The notes beneath the pieces were generated by a model, which worked only from the letters and a program-made list of their open reading frames with translations, searched no databases and was not told the DNA's origin. The position numbers were made by a program, and so were the translations under genes. A stretch of 64,000 nt of DNA from Achromobacter animicus (lineage in GTDB: Bacteria > Pseudomonadota > Gammaproteobacteria > Burkholderiales > Burkholderiaceae_B): assembly GCF_902859585.1 (NCBI RefSeq), contig NZ_CADIJM010000016.1, positions 31,437 to 95,436 of the forward strand, read 5' to 3'. Within the stretch, counting starts at the first letter, position 1. Every line of letters starts with the position of its first letter. Below, one piece after another: positions 47,982-57,952 of the stretch.

Positions 47982-49510
47982 GCCACCTCTCCACGGTCGC
48001 GGGCCAGGTCTTCGACCTCTTCCACGAACACCTGCCCGCGATGCGGGTAATTGCGGAACATGTCCAGGCTGGCGCACGCCGGCGACAACAGCACGGCGTC
48101 GCCCGGCTGCGCCAGTTCGGCCGCACCGCGCACGGCGTCGCGCAAGCTCTCGACAGTCAGGCACTTGACGCCGGTCGGCTCCAGCACGCGGCCAATCTCC
48201 GGGCCATCCAGGCCGATCAGCATCACCGCGCGCGCATGGCGTGAGACGACGGGAATCAACGGCGAAAAATCCTGGCCCTTGCCCTGGCCGCCGGCGATCA
48301 GCACCACGGGCTGGCCCAGGCCTTCCAGCGCGGCCACAGTGGCGCCCACGTTGGTGCCCTTGCTGTCATTGATGTAGTCCACGCCGCCGATCGTGCGCAC
48401 GAAGGCGGCGCGATGCGGCTCGCCCGCGTAGTCGCGAAGCGCGCGCAGCATGGCGCCCCAGCCCAGATCCAGGCAGCGGGCAAGCTGCAACGCGGCCAGC
48501 GCGTTCAGCGCATTGTGGATGCCGCGGATGCGCAGTGCGTCCACGGGCATGAGGCGGCTCATACGGCCCTTGGCGCGCACCGGTTCGGGCGCGTCCTTCT
48601 TGCGCCGCGTGGGCGGTGCCGGCTCATCGAAATCGTTGGACTCGCAGGCCGTCAGCCACGCTACGCCCTGTCCCAGTTCAAGGCCCATGTCGCCCACCAG
48701 CTCAGGCACATCGCGGCCAAAGCTGCGCACGTTCGTGGCGTTCAGCGACGACACCATATCAACGGTCAGCGGATCGTCGCGATTGACGATGGCGATGCGC
48801 GCCATCTTCAACAGGCGGCCCTTCGCATCGGCATAGGCCTGCATGCCGCCGTGCCAGTCCAGGTGATCCTGGGTCACGTTCAGCACGACGGCCGCATCGG
48901 CCATCAGCGTGCGCGTCGTTTCAAGCTGGAAGCTGGACAGTTCAAGCACCCACACCTGCGGCAGCGCGTCCGTGTCCAGCGCGTCCATCAGCGCGGATAG
49001 CGCAGCAGGGCTGATGTTGCCGGCAGCGATGACCGTCAGCCCGCTGGCTTCGACCAGTTGCCGCGTCAGCGCGGTGACGGTGGTCTTGCCATTGGTGCCG
49101 GTCACGGCCAGCAGACGCGGGCGATACTCGCGATCGGCGGCCAGATCCGCCAGCGCGCGGGCAAACAGTTCGATCTCGCCGACGATTTCAATGCCGCGGG
49201 CCTCGGCCTCGCGCAGCACGTCGGCGGCGGGCGCCTGCGTGGGCGCCAGACCCGGACTCAACACGACCTGCGACACGCCATCCAGCAGATCGGTGGCAAA
49301 CGACTCGTCGCAGCCCAGCCGGTATTCCACTTCGTTTTGCGCCAACGCTTCGCGCAGCGCGGCCAGGCCTCCCGGTTCCGCGCGCGTGTCGGCCACGCGC
49401 AAGCGGGCGCCCAGGCGGGCGCACCAGCGTGCGGCAGCGACGCCCGTCTCGCCCAATCCGAGGATCAGCACGAGCGGCGCGTCAGCGCGGGAGGATTCCA
49501 TCATGTTCAT
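47978..49510 (-). CDS. murD: UDP-N-acetylmuramoyl-L-alanine-D-glutamate ligase MurD
   Basis: This 510-residue ligase adds D-Glu. It has the UDP-binding [17 protein letters not shown] near residue 13, the ATP loop [13 protein letters not shown] near 136, and downstream motifs [10 protein letters not shown] and [11 protein letters not shown]. It is about 70 residues longer than E. coli MurD. Much of the excess is a basic, Pro-rich insert at about 290-320 ([16 protein letters not shown] and [11 protein letters not shown]) ahead of the [11 protein letters not shown] motif. The ATG overlaps the mraY stop. Confidence 0.96.
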   Translation of the reverse strand: MNMMESSRADAPLVLILGLGETGVAAARWCARLGARLRVADTRAEPGGLAALREALAQNEVEYRLGCDESFATDLLDGVSQVVLSPGLAPTQAPAADVLREAEARGIEIVGEIELFARALADLAADREYRPRLLAVTGTNGKTTVTALTRQLVEASGLTVIAAGNISPAALSALMDALDTDALPQVWVLELSSFQLETTRTLMADAAVVLNVTQDHLDWHGGMQAYADAKGRLLKMARIAIVNRDDPLTVDMVSSLNATNVRSFGRDVPELVGDMGLELGQGVAWLTACESNDFDEPAPPTRRKKDAPEPVRAKGRMSRLMPVDALRIRGIHNALNALAALQLARCLDLGWGAMLRALRDYAGEPHRAAFVRTIGGVDYINDSKGTNVGATVAALEGLGQPVVLIAGGQGKGQDFSPLIPVVSRHARAVMLIGLDGPEIGRVLEPTGVKCLTVESLRDAVRGAAELAQPGDAVLLSPACASLDMFRNYPHRGQVFVEEVEDLARDRGEVA

Positions 49511-50676
49511 CGCAACTTCAGCGTAGAGAGGCCAATCAGCACCAGCATCATGCTGATGATCCAGAAACGCACGACCACCTGGGTTTCCTTCCAGCCGCCC
49601 ACTTCAAAGTGATGATGCAACGGGGCCATTCGGAAAATGCGTCGACCTGTTCCATAACGTCGCTTCGTGTACTTGAACCAGGTCACCTGGATCATCACGG
49701 AAAGCGTCTCGACGACGAACACGCCGCCCATGATGAACAGCACGATTTCCTGGCGCACGATGACCGCGATCGTGCCCAACGCACCGCCCAACGCAAGCGC
49801 GCCGACGTCGCCCATGAACACTTGCGCCGGATACGCGTTGAACCATAAAAATGCGAGCCCCGCGCCCCCGATCGCCGCGCACAGCACCATCAATTCCGAT
49901 GCGCCGGGGATGTACGGAAACAGCAGGTACTTCGAATAGTCCACGCGGCCGACCACGTAGGCGAAGATGCCCAGCGCGCTGCCGACCATCACGGTGGGCA
50001 TGATCGCCAGGCCATCCAGCCCATCGGTCAGGTTCACGGCGTTGCTGGTGCCGACGATCACGGCCCAGGTCAGCGCCACGAAACCCAGCACGCCCAGCGG
50101 ATAGCTCACCGTCTTGAAGAACGGGACGATCAGGTCGGCGCGCGTCGGCAGCGCCATCGTGAAGCCGCTGCCCACCCAGGCCTTGAACAGGGGCCAGAGT
50201 TCGGTGTTGGCGGGCGCGGACACCGCGAACGCCAGATACACCGCAGCCACCATGCCGATGGTGGCTTGCCAGAAGAATTTTTGACGCGCCGGCATGCCTT
50301 CGGGATCGCGATAGACCACCTTGCGGTAGTCGTCACGCCAGCCGATCCAGCCAAATCCGAAGGTCACCAGCAGCACGACCCACACGAAGCGATTCGTCCA
50401 ATCCGCCCACAGCAAGGTGCTGATGGCGATGGAGATCAGGATCAACACGCCGCCCATGGTCGGCGTGCCGGTCTTGACCAGATGCGATTCGGGACCGTAC
50501 GTGCGCACGGCCTGGCCGATCTTCATTTCGGTCAGCTTGCGGATGACGCGAGGACCGGCCACCAGGCCGATCACCAGCGCCGTCGCGCAGGCCAACACGG
50601 CGCGCAGGGTGATGTATTCGAACACGCCCAGCGCGCGCACATCGTCGGAAAGCAGGCGGGCGATCTCAAGCAGCAT
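49507..50676 (-). CDS. mraY: Phospho-MurNAc-pentapeptide translocase MraY
   Basis: This 389-residue integral membrane enzyme makes lipid I from UDP-MurNAc-pentapeptide and undecaprenyl phosphate. About ten membrane segments are visible, with the catalytic and Mg2+ motifs GWRDDYRKV near residue 114, [10 protein letters not shown] near 220 and [15 protein letters not shown] near 350. The ATG at 50676 has GGGAG upstream and lies 11 nt inside the 3' end of murE-murF. Confidence 0.97.
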   Translation of the reverse strand: MLLEIARLLSDDVRALGVFEYITLRAVLACATALVIGLVAGPRVIRKLTEMKIGQAVRTYGPESHLVKTGTPTMGGVLILISIAISTLLWADWTNRFVWVVLLVTFGFGWIGWRDDYRKVVYRDPEGMPARQKFFWQATIGMVAAVYLAFAVSAPANTELWPLFKAWVGSGFTMALPTRADLIVPFFKTVSYPLGVLGFVALTWAVIVGTSNAVNLTDGLDGLAIMPTVMVGSALGIFAYVVGRVDYSKYLLFPYIPGASELMVLCAAIGGAGLAFLWFNAYPAQVFMGDVGALALGGALGTIAVIVRQEIVLFIMGGVFVVETLSVMIQVTWFKYTKRRYGTGRRIFRMAPLHHHFEVGGWKETQVVVRFWIISMMLVLIGLSTLKLR

Positions 50677-53521
50677 GCTGCTCTCCCTGCCCTGCGGCTG
50701 CCGTACCGTCATTCAAAGAAAAAGCCGTCACTACCCGCTCCATGCGCATAAAGCGCGATCCTTTTACCAATACGCAGGACGGGCGCAAGCCGCGCAAGGC
50801 GGCAACGACTTCGTCTACCGATGCGCAGGCGTGCGCGCCAGCGCCGAATGCGGCAGCTGCCGCCCGGCTGGCTTCGCCTAGCGTGATGAATGCGTCGAGC
50901 CCATGCTCGCGCGCGTAATTGCCCACCTCGACGTGCATGGCGGGGCCGTTGTCCCCGACTTCGCCCATGTCGCCCAAGACCAGGACGCGCGTGCCGCCGA
51001 TGCGCGCAAGCACGTCGATGGCTGCGCGGACCGAATCGGGGTTGGCATTGTAGGTGTCATCGATGAGCAACGTTCCGTCACTCATTCGCTTGTGCTGCAT
51101 GCGCCCGGCCACCGGGCTGAATCCCGCCAGCGCACGCACCGCGATCTCGAGCGGCACGCCCGCGGCAATGGCGCTGGCGATGGCGGCCAGCGCGTTGCGC
51201 AGGTTGTGCAATCCCGCCACCGGCAGCGTCAGATCGGCAACGCCGACCGGCGTCACGACACGGCAGCGCGTGGCGTCGACTTCCGCGATGATCTGTTCCG
51301 CATAGACGTCCAGGCCGGGCTGCAGGCCAAACCGCAGCACGCGGCGCGGCGCGGCCAACGCATCCCAGATGGCTGCGTAGGGCTCGTCTCCGGGATACAC
51401 GGCGACGCCATCGGCCGGCAATGCGGCAATCGCGGCGCCGTTCTCATGCGCGACCGCTTCGACGGTGTGCATGAATTCCTGGTGCTCGCGCTGCGCATTC
51501 GTGACCAGCGCCACGGTAGGCGCGGCAATGGCGGCAAGCTGCGCAATTTCACCGGGGTGGTTCATGCCCAGCTCGAACACGGCGGCGCGATGACCCGCGC
51601 GCAGGCGCAGCAAGGTCAGCGGCACGCCGATGTCGTTGTTCAGGTTGCCGGCCGTGGCCAGGCGCCCCGCGTCGCCCTGCCATTCGGCGAGCATCGCGGA
51701 GATCATTTCCTTGGTGGTCGTCTTGCCGTTGCTGCCGGTCACCGCCACCACGGGCAGCACGAACCGGGCACGCCAGGCGGCGCCGATGCGCGTCAGCGCC
51801 ACGCGCGTATCGCCCACGACAAGCTGCGGCAGTCCGGCATCGGCAACATGGTGCGCGACGAGCGCCGCGCAAGCGCCGCGCGAAGCTGCCTGATCCAGGT
51901 AGTCGTGCGCGTCGAAATTTTCGCCCACCAGCGCGACGAAGAGTTCGCCTTCGCCAATGCGGCGCGTATCGGTGGACACGCCGGGCGTCTGCTGCAACAG
52001 CAGCGCCACGCGCGCCCATTCGCGATCGTCGAAAGGCAGCTTCTCGCCACCGATGTCCTGATAGGTTTCGTGACCCTTGCCGGCCAGCAGCACCACGTCT
52101 TCCGGCGACGCCGCCCAGATGGTCTGCAGGATGGCGCGCGCGCGATCGACCTGCACGTCGGCATGCGCCGCTTCGGGCACGCCGGCCAGGATCTGCTGGA
52201 CGATCGCCTCGGGCGATTCGGTGCGCGGGTTGTCGCTGGACACCACCACGTGGTCAGCCAGCTCCGCGGCAATGGCGCCCATCACCGGACGCTTGCCCGG
52301 ATCGCGCTCACCGCCGCAGCCGAACAGGCAGATCAGGCGGCCGGAACGTGCCGTGGCCACGGCACGCAGCGCCAGCAGCGCACGGGACAACGCGTCCGGC
52401 GTGTGGGCGTAGTCCACCACCACCAGCGGACCGCGTGCCGTATGGGCTGGCAAGTTCACTGCCGGTTCCACGGTCTGCAAACGGCCATCGACGGGATCCG
52501 TCGCCGCCAGTTCACGCGCAATCTGCGCAAACGGCAGGCCCAGCTTGTACAGCACGCCCGCCACCAGCAGCAGGTTCGAAACGTTGTGCGCGCCCAAGAG
52601 GCGCGTCACGATCTGGGCTTCGCCATGCGGCGACACCAGCGTAAAGATCTGGCCTTGCGACGTTGCCTGCAAGTCCCGCGCACGCATGGCGGCCGGAATT
52701 TCAGGATCGTCGCTCAGGCTGTAACCCATCGGCGTCACGCCGTCCGGCAGGCTGGCCAGCATCCGCCGCCCGGCTTCATCGTCGGCGTTGATCACCGCGG
52801 CGGTCAGGCCGGGCCAGCGGAAGAGGCGCGCCTTGGCCGCTTCGTAGCGCTCCATCGTGACGTGATAGTCCAGATGGTCGCGCGTCAGATTTGTGAAGGC
52901 GGCCAGCGCCACGCGCACGCCGTCCATGCGGCCCTGCTCGATGCCGATCGACGAGGCCTCCATGGCCACGGCCTTCGCGCCGGCGTCGCGCATCGCGGCC
53001 AGCGTGCGGTGCACAGTCAGCACATCCGGCGTCGTCAGGCTGCCGCCCAGCGTCTGGCCATCGGGCAGCACGGCGCCCAGCGTGCCGATGGTGCCGCAAG
53101 CCTTGTCGTTCCGGCTCAGCGCGTGGGCAATCCATTGCACCGACGACGTCTTGCCGTTAGTGCCGGTCACCGCAACCACGGCCAGCGCCGCCGACGGACG
53201 GCCATACCAGGTGTCGCCCAGTTCGCCTAGCAGCGAGCGCAGGCCGGTCACCGCAAGCATGGGCGTGCCGGCCGACGCGGCTTGTACGGCATCGGTGGCA
53301 GGCGCTTCGAACAGCACGGCGCTGGCGCCCAGCGCCAACGCCTTATCTATATAGAGACGGCCGTCGCTCGACAGTCCCGGGCAAGCAACGAACACGTCGC
53401 CCGGCTCGATGTCGCGCGAGTCCAGCTTGAGATGCGCGGTCAACGACACGCGCTCATGCAACCACGCCACGGTCTCGACAACCGTGGCGGCAGGGGAAGA
53501 GTGGAAGCCGTTGGCGCTCAT
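50666..53521 (-). CDS. murE-murF: MurE-MurF fusion protein
   Basis: This single 951-residue frame contains two ligases. The MurE part (1 to about 508) adds meso-diaminopimelate; its ATP loop GTNGKT is at 120-125, and DNPR at 430-433 is the diaminopimelate-type signature. The MurF part (from about 514) adds D-Ala-D-Ala, with ATP loop GSNGKTTTK near 596. The joint is short: MurE ends around [12 protein letters not shown] and [15 protein letters not shown] begins at once, so the usual first 20-25 residues of MurF are missing. Such fusions are known in Bordetella and relatives. No stop codon or frameshift separates the halves. It overlaps ftsI by ATGA and mraY by 11 nt. Confidence 0.97.
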   Translation of the reverse strand: MSANGFHSSPAATVVETVAWLHERVSLTAHLKLDSRDIEPGDVFVACPGLSSDGRLYIDKALALGASAVLFEAPATDAVQAASAGTPMLAVTGLRSLLGELGDTWYGRPSAALAVVAVTGTNGKTSSVQWIAHALSRNDKACGTIGTLGAVLPDGQTLGGSLTTPDVLTVHRTLAAMRDAGAKAVAMEASSIGIEQGRMDGVRVALAAFTNLTRDHLDYHVTMERYEAAKARLFRWPGLTAAVINADDEAGRRMLASLPDGVTPMGYSLSDDPEIPAAMRARDLQATSQGQIFTLVSPHGEAQIVTRLLGAHNVSNLLLVAGVLYKLGLPFAQIARELAATDPVDGRLQTVEPAVNLPAHTARGPLVVVDYAHTPDALSRALLALRAVATARSGRLICLFGCGGERDPGKRPVMGAIAAELADHVVVSSDNPRTESPEAIVQQILAGVPEAAHADVQVDRARAILQTIWAASPEDVVLLAGKGHETYQDIGGEKLPFDDREWARVALLLQQTPGVSTDTRRIGEGELFVALVGENFDAHDYLDQAASRGACAALVAHHVADAGLPQLVVGDTRVALTRIGAAWRARFVLPVVAVTGSNGKTTTKEMISAMLAEWQGDAGRLATAGNLNNDIGVPLTLLRLRAGHRAAVFELGMNHPGEIAQLAAIAAPTVALVTNAQREHQEFMHTVEAVAHENGAAIAALPADGVAVYPGDEPYAAIWDALAAPRRVLRFGLQPGLDVYAEQIIAEVDATRCRVVTPVGVADLTLPVAGLHNLRNALAAIASAIAAGVPLEIAVRALAGFSPVAGRMQHKRMSDGTLLIDDTYNANPDSVRAAIDVLARIGGTRVLVLGDMGEVGDNGPAMHVEVGNYAREHGLDAFITLGEASRAAAAAFGAGAHACASVDEVVAALRGLRPSCVLVKGSRFMRMERVVTAFSLNDGTAAAGQGEQHAA

Positions 53522-55248
53522 CTGCCTGGCTCCTTGATACCAGCAACAATCGTGGATTCAAACGGTGCGTCGGGCCGCACCCCCATCAGCCTCAGGCTCC
53601 CCCCCACGATATGGGAGAACACGGGCGCGGCAATGGCGCCGCCGTAATAGCCGCCGATCGTCGGTTCGTCGATGGACACGGCCACCACGATCTTCGGATC
53701 CGACACCGGGGCAAAACCCACATACGAGCTGCGGTAACGTTGCGTGCTGTACTTGCCGTCCACGATCTTGCGCGCGGTGCCGCTCTTGCCCGCCACGCGG
53801 TAGCCCTGCACCTGCGCGGCCTTCGTGCCATCGGGGCCGGTGGCGGCCTCCAGCATGGCGCGCACCAGCGCGGTCGTCTTGGGCGTGTAGATCTTGACGC
53901 TGGTCGGATCGCTATCGCGCTTGACCAGCGTCAGCGACACCATGTCGCCGTTACGTGCAAAGACGGTATAGGCGCGCGCCACTTGCAGCAGCGACACGGA
54001 CAGGCCGTAGCCGTAGGCCATCGTGGCCTTTTCAATCAGGCGCCAACGTTCCCACGGACGCAGACGGCCGGGCGCGGCGCCGGGGAATCCCACTTGCGGC
54101 GCCTGGCCGAGACCCAATTCGGTGAAGCGGTCCCACATTTCACGGGATTCCAGCTTCTCGGAGATCATCGTCATGCCAATGTTGCTGGACTTGCGCAGCA
54201 CGCCCGCCACATCCAGCGTGCCGTTGCGGCTCACGTCGCTGATCGTGCTGCCCTGATACGTGAACCGGCCGTTGCCCGTCTCGAACTGCGTCGACGTGCT
54301 GATGCGGCCCAGGTCCAGCGCCAGCGCTGCGGTAAAGGGCTTCATGATCGAGCCCGGCTCGAACGTATCCGTGATCGCCTGGTTGCGCAGGTTGGCGCCA
54401 TGGAAGGTTTCGCGGTTGTTCGGATCGAAGGTCGGCACGTTGGCCAGCGCCAGGATCTCGCCCGTGTGCACATCCACCACCACGGCCGTCGCACCCTTGG
54501 CGCGGTGCTTGTCCATGGCGTCCTTCAGTTCCTTGAAAACCAGGTACTGCAGGCGCGTGTCAATGGACAGGCGCAAGTCCCGGCCATCAACCGGCAACGT
54601 GACGGCCTGCACGTCTTCGATGACGCGGCCCAGCCGATCCTTGATGACACGGCGGCTTCCCGGTCGGCCCGACAGCTGCTGGTTGAACGTCAGCTCGACG
54701 CCTTCCTGCCCCTGGTCCTCGACACTATTGAAGCCCACCACGTGGGCCATCACGTCGCCGTCCGGGTAGTAGCGGCGGGTTTCGGGCTGCTGGTGCACGC
54801 CCGGCAAGCCCAGCTGCTTGATCTTGTCGGCCACGTCCATCGAGACCTGGCGCTTCAGGTACACGAAGTTCTTGTCCTCGTCGACGAGGCGGCGGCGCAG
54901 ATCGCCCGCCGGCGTGTCCAGCAGCTTGGCCAGCGAATCCAGCTGCGCGGGCGTGGCCTGCTTCACGTCTTCGGGGATCGCCCAGATGGCGCGCGCCGGC
55001 ACACTCGATGCCAGCACCGCACCATTACGGTCCATGATCTTGCCGCGCGTGGCGGCCAGCGTCAGCGTGCGCTCGTAGCGGCGCTCGCCCTGCTGCTGCA
55101 GGAATTCCGTCGACAATCCTTGCAGGAACAGCGCGCGGCCGGCCAGCACGGTAAACCCGCCAAACAGCAGGATCAGCACCAGGCGGGCGCGCCACGTAGG
55201 CAAGCTTCCGCGCAGCACGGGATTGTCGAAGAAGGGCACGCGCTTCAT
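53518..55248 (-). CDS. ftsI: Septal transpeptidase FtsI (PBP3)
   Basis: This 576-residue class B penicillin-binding protein crosslinks septal peptidoglycan. It has one N-terminal membrane segment (about 22-44), a pedestal domain, and a transpeptidase domain with SxxK at Ser300-Lys303 (PGSIMKPF), SxN at Ser354-Asn356 (SSN shown) and KSG at 488-490. All active-site motifs are intact. It overlaps ftsL upstream and murE-murF downstream by ATGA. Confidence 0.97.
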   Translation of the reverse strand: MKRVPFFDNPVLRGSLPTWRARLVLILLFGGFTVLAGRALFLQGLSTEFLQQQGERRYERTLTLAATRGKIMDRNGAVLASSVPARAIWAIPEDVKQATPAQLDSLAKLLDTPAGDLRRRLVDEDKNFVYLKRQVSMDVADKIKQLGLPGVHQQPETRRYYPDGDVMAHVVGFNSVEDQGQEGVELTFNQQLSGRPGSRRVIKDRLGRVIEDVQAVTLPVDGRDLRLSIDTRLQYLVFKELKDAMDKHRAKGATAVVVDVHTGEILALANVPTFDPNNRETFHGANLRNQAITDTFEPGSIMKPFTAALALDLGRISTSTQFETGNGRFTYQGSTISDVSRNGTLDVAGVLRKSSNIGMTMISEKLESREMWDRFTELGLGQAPQVGFPGAAPGRLRPWERWRLIEKATMAYGYGLSVSLLQVARAYTVFARNGDMVSLTLVKRDSDPTSVKIYTPKTTALVRAMLEAATGPDGTKAAQVQGYRVAGKSGTARKIVDGKYSTQRYRSSYVGFAPVSDPKIVVAVSIDEPTIGGYYGGAIAAPVFSHIVGGSLRLMGVRPDAPFESTIVAGIKEPGR

Positions 55249-55538
55249 TGCGTGCCTCCGGCGGCCGCGGGCACGGGCGCCTGATTCATATAGAGCGTAC
55301 GGTCGGGGACGATGGGAATCATCTTCAGACCGTCGCGCGCAATGGCGTCGACCCGCGCATTGCGGGCCAGCTCGGCGCGCTCAAGCTGCAGGCGCCGCCA
55401 GTTGGTTTCGAGGTCGCGCGCATGCGCCTGATCGCGGCCCAGCTCCACGAAGAGCTGGCGCGACTGATACCGGCTGGTGACCAGGGAAATGGCCGACAGC
55501 ATCAGCAAAGCCGCAACGATCAGGTTGACGCGCCCCAT
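55245..55538 (-). CDS. ftsL: Cell division protein FtsL
   Basis: This 97-residue bitopic protein has a membrane segment at about residues 5-22 and then a periplasmic coiled coil (RQLFVELGRDQAHARDLE and following). It forms the FtsQLB complex that activates FtsWI. Small size, position between rsmH and ftsI, and topology identify it. TGATG overlap with rsmH and ATGA overlap with ftsI. Confidence 0.92.
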   Translation of the reverse strand: MGRVNLIVAALLMLSAISLVTSRYQSRQLFVELGRDQAHARDLETNWRRLQLERAELARNARVDAIARDGLKMIPIVPDRTLYMNQAPVPAAAGGTQ

Positions 55539-56635
55539 CAGCGGCGCCCTCCCTTGCCGCCACGCCGGGGCGGCGGGGCGAGGTCGCTGCCGGGCAGCGA
55601 ACCGATCTTCACAAATGCGAAGCCGCCCTCGGCAGGCAGCGGCGTTTCCGTACGTTCAGCCGCGCGCAGGATGGCGGAACGGGCACGGGCGTTGGTCGAG
55701 ACTTCGTCGTCCTCGGCCACGACTTTGCCAAGGGATCGCACAACGGGTTGGGGCATTTCGCTTTCGCGCAGGGGCAGGCGTGCATGCGCAGCAGCCGGCC
55801 TGGCCGCCGCCGCGATGCACTGCTTGACCATGCGGTCTTCAAGTGAATGAAAGCTGATCACCGCCAACCTCCCCCCCGGGGCAAGCAGGTCTAAAGCTGA
55901 CGCGAGGGTGCGCGCGAGCTCTTCGAGTTCCCGATTGATGTAAATCCGTAAAGCTTGAAAGGTGCGTGTGGCCGGATGTTGCCCCTTTTCGCGCGTGCGG
56001 ACGGCGCTGGCGACGCACTCGGCAAGCTCGAGCGTGGTGCGCAGCGGCCTTGTTGCGCGGCGAGCAGCAATCGCCTTTGCAACCTGAAAAGCAAACCGTT
56101 CTTCGCCATAATCCGCTATGACCTCCCGCATCTCATCCACACTGGCTTGCGCCAGCCAATCCGCCACCGTGGGACCACGAGTGGTGTCCATCCGCATATC
56201 GAGCGGGCCGTCTCGCATGAACGAGAAACCGCGCTCGGCATCGTCGATCTGAGGCGACGAAACGCCCAGATCCAACATCACGCCATCGACCTTGCCGATG
56301 CCGCGCTGCTCCAATTCTTCGGCCATGGTGGCAAAGCCCCCATGCACCACAGTGACCCGCGCATCCTCGGCCGCCAGCGCGTTGGCGACCGCAATCGCTT
56401 GCGGGTCCTTGTCAAACACGACCAGCCGGGCGTGCTTGCCCAACCGGCCAAGCAACTCGCGGCTGTGGCCGCCCCGGCCGAAAGTGCCGTCTACGAAGAC
56501 GCCGCTTTCGACTCGCGTAGCCACATCCTGCCCATCCTGCGGCTGCGACCGTGCCGCGCCCTTGCCGCCGAAACCGGGCAGCAAAAGCGCGTCCACCGTC
56601 GGCGCCAGGAGGACGGGCCGATGTTCGAATTCCAT
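55538..56635 (-). CDS. rsmH: 16S rRNA (cytosine-1402 N4)-methyltransferase RsmH
   Basis: This 365-residue SAM-dependent enzyme (formerly MraW) methylates C1402 of 16S rRNA. It starts with [17 protein letters not shown], has the SAM motif [15 protein letters not shown] near residue 48, and later [16 protein letters not shown] and [13 protein letters not shown]. It is about 50 residues longer than E. coli RsmH, partly through an insert at about 22-43 ([19 protein letters not shown]) between the first helix and the SAM loop. It starts 7 nt after the mraZ stop. Confidence 0.96.
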   Translation of the reverse strand: MEFEHRPVLLAPTVDALLLPGFGGKGAARSQPQDGQDVATRVESGVFVDGTFGRGGHSRELLGRLGKHARLVVFDKDPQAIAVANALAAEDARVTVVHGGFATMAEELEQRGIGKVDGVMLDLGVSSPQIDDAERGFSFMRDGPLDMRMDTTRGPTVADWLAQASVDEMREVIADYGEERFAFQVAKAIAARRATRPLRTTLELAECVASAVRTREKGQHPATRTFQALRIYINRELEELARTLASALDLLAPGGRLAVISFHSLEDRMVKQCIAAAARPAAAHARLPLRESEMPQPVVRSLGKVVAEDDEVSTNARARSAILRAAERTETPLPAEGGFAFVKIGSLPGSDLAPPPRRGGKGGRR

Positions 56636-56642
56636 AACTCTT

Positions 56643-57071
56643 TCAGAACGAAAACTGGTTCAACACGTCCGGCATACCCTTGGCCAAGTCTTCAGCCTCT
56701 CGGCTGGCCAGGGTAGCGGCGTCCCACAGCTCGAAGTGAGAGCCCAGACCGAGCAGCATCACATCGCGCGTCATACCGGAAGCGTTGCGCAGTTCAGGAG
56801 CGATCAGGACCCGGCCGGAGCCGTCCAGTTCCACGTCCTGAGCGTTGCCCAGCAACAGCCGCTGCAGCGCGCGGGCCGTCATCGGAAAAGCGGCGATCTG
56901 CTCGCGCTTCTTTTCCCACTCCGGTCGCGGATACACCAGCAGGCAGCCGTCGGGATGGCGGGTCAGGGTCAGCCGGCCTTCGGCCTGCGACATGAGCGCG
57001 TCACGATGCCGGGTCGGAATGGAGATCCGTCCCTTGGCATCCAGCGTGAGCGCGCTGCTTCCCTGAAACAC
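56643..57071 (-). CDS. mraZ: Transcriptional regulator MraZ
   Basis: This 142-residue protein of the AbrB-like MraZ family represses its own dcw operon by binding repeated boxes at the promoter. Two copies of the family motif are visible: [18 protein letters not shown] near the N-terminus and [16 protein letters not shown] in the second half. The start is ambiguous between tandem GTG codons at 57074 and 57071; 57071 lies 8 nt after GGGG and gives the usual MFQG opening. It heads the cluster and a 40-bp box array lies immediately upstream. Confidence 0.94.
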   Translation of the reverse strand: MFQGSSALTLDAKGRISIPTRHRDALMSQAEGRLTLTRHPDGCLLVYPRPEWEKKREQIAAFPMTARALQRLLLGNAQDVELDGSGRVLIAPELRNASGMTRDVMLLGLGSHFELWDAATLASREAEDLAKGMPDVLNQFSF

Positions 57072-57075
57072 CACA

Positions 57076-57115
57076 TTTACCCCACTTAATTGCACAATTT
57101 CCTACTATTTCCCAC
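57076..57115 (-). promoter_or_regulatory. MraZ-box array, four 10-bp units
   Basis: Read on the minus strand, four consecutive 10-bp units start with GTGGGAAATA, GTAGGAAATT, GTGCAATTAA and GTGGGGTAAA (57115 down to 57076). The third is the weakest match. MraZ is known to bind direct repeats of this type with 10-bp spacing. The first unit overlaps the -10 element, fitting autorepression. Confidence 0.75.
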
Positions 57116-57142
57116 TCTACGGTATGGGAAAGGGGCGGTCAA
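57114..57142 (-). promoter_or_regulatory. mraZ (dcw operon) promoter
   Basis: On the minus strand TTGACC (57142-57137) is followed after 17 bp by TAGAGT (57119-57114). This is five of six and four of six to sigma-70 consensus at ideal spacing. Predicted transcription start is near 57107, giving a leader of about 36 nt that contains the MraZ boxes. Confidence 0.7.
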
Positions 57143-57196
57143 GCGAGCGGTTGCAATTTTTTCAATCACAACAAGGACTTAGATCAACTTGTAAAT

Positions 57197-57233
57197 TCGC
57201 AAAAAGAAAAACCTCCCAATAAATCAGGAGGTT
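57197..57233 (-). terminator. Terminator downstream of rnpB
   Basis: On the minus strand AACCTCC (57233-57227) pairs with GGAGGTT (57216-57210), followed by TTTCTTTTTGCG. It is a classic Rho-independent terminator and separates rnpB from the mraZ promoter. Confidence 0.85.
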
Positions 57234-57429
57234 GCGACATACTCTAAAAGTCCTACTTAAGAAGTAGCGCCTAACGATTGCGGTTTACCGCCTGGGGCTC
57301 GGTCGATCCTTCCAGTTGGCGAGGCTTCCCGCCAGATGGACGACACTGGAAGAGGCAATGAACTGGCGCGGTGGTCGCCAGACGGCCGCGCGGCCTCGTC
57401 CAGATCCGCGCGCGCCGGGAAAATTCAGT
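57234..57429 (-). other. 3' trailer between rnpB and its terminator
   Basis: This 196-bp stretch has no credible gene. It holds a small dyad (CTACTT 57253-57258, AAGTAG 57262-57267) and is presumably transcribed as the 3' extension of the RNase P RNA precursor and removed during maturation. Confidence 0.5.
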
Positions 57430-57835
57430 GCAAGACGGGTCTATAGGCCGGATTCTGTACACCAGGTTGCCCTGGCGGACGATCATTCCTCTGCGCGGAT
57501 CATTACTGAGCCGCTCTAGCCATCTACCCGCATGCTCGGACGGAGCCGCCCTTCACGGCCGTGAGGCCGCACGCATGCCTATTTGATGTTGCTCCGGATA
57601 GAGGTTGCCGCGTTTCACCCTGCGATGCCGCCGCCCGTTGCCGGACGGCGCAATACGGAGATGGCCGTATCAGTGCGCGCATAGCGCGCCCGCGCCGCAG
57701 TCTCGTCTCTGTGGTCCTATTCCTCAGCCATGCCCGAAGACACGACCGGACGGCCGTTAGCCGTTACCCTGCCCTGTGGAGTCCGGACCTTCCTCGATGG
57801 GCTTGCACCCACCGCGATCGTCCGACCCATCTTGC
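57430..57835 (-). ncRNA. rnpB: RNase P RNA, bacterial class A
   Basis: On the minus strand the roughly 406-nt RNA contains the universal elements: GAGGAAGGTCCGGACTCCAC near the 5' side, AGGGTGAAACG in the middle, and AGGCCGGATTCTG complement (CAGAATCCGGCCTATAG) at the 3' side. The 5' end GCAAGATGGGTC pairs with the 3' end GACCCGTCTTGC to form a 12-bp P1 stem, which sets the termini. It is the catalytic subunit that trims tRNA 5' ends. It sits between the dcw promoter region and the divergent ABC-F gene. Confidence 0.95.
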
Positions 57836-57842
57836 AGTGCGT

Positions 57843-57870
57843 ATTCTATTACAGCCGTCCGCTCTGTCCC
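57843..57870 (-). promoter_or_regulatory. rnpB promoter
   Basis: On the minus strand TAGAAT (57848-57843) is a five-of-six -10 element, 7 nt before the RNA 5' end inferred from the P1 stem. GGGACA (57870-57865) lies 16 bp upstream as a four-of-six -35. Confidence 0.6.
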
Positions 57871-57952
57871 CAGGGCGCCCGCAAGAACCTCGGGGCGGGT
57901 TCCTGCGACAATACGCGCTGATCCGCTTAGATGCCGCAGACACCAACACTAC

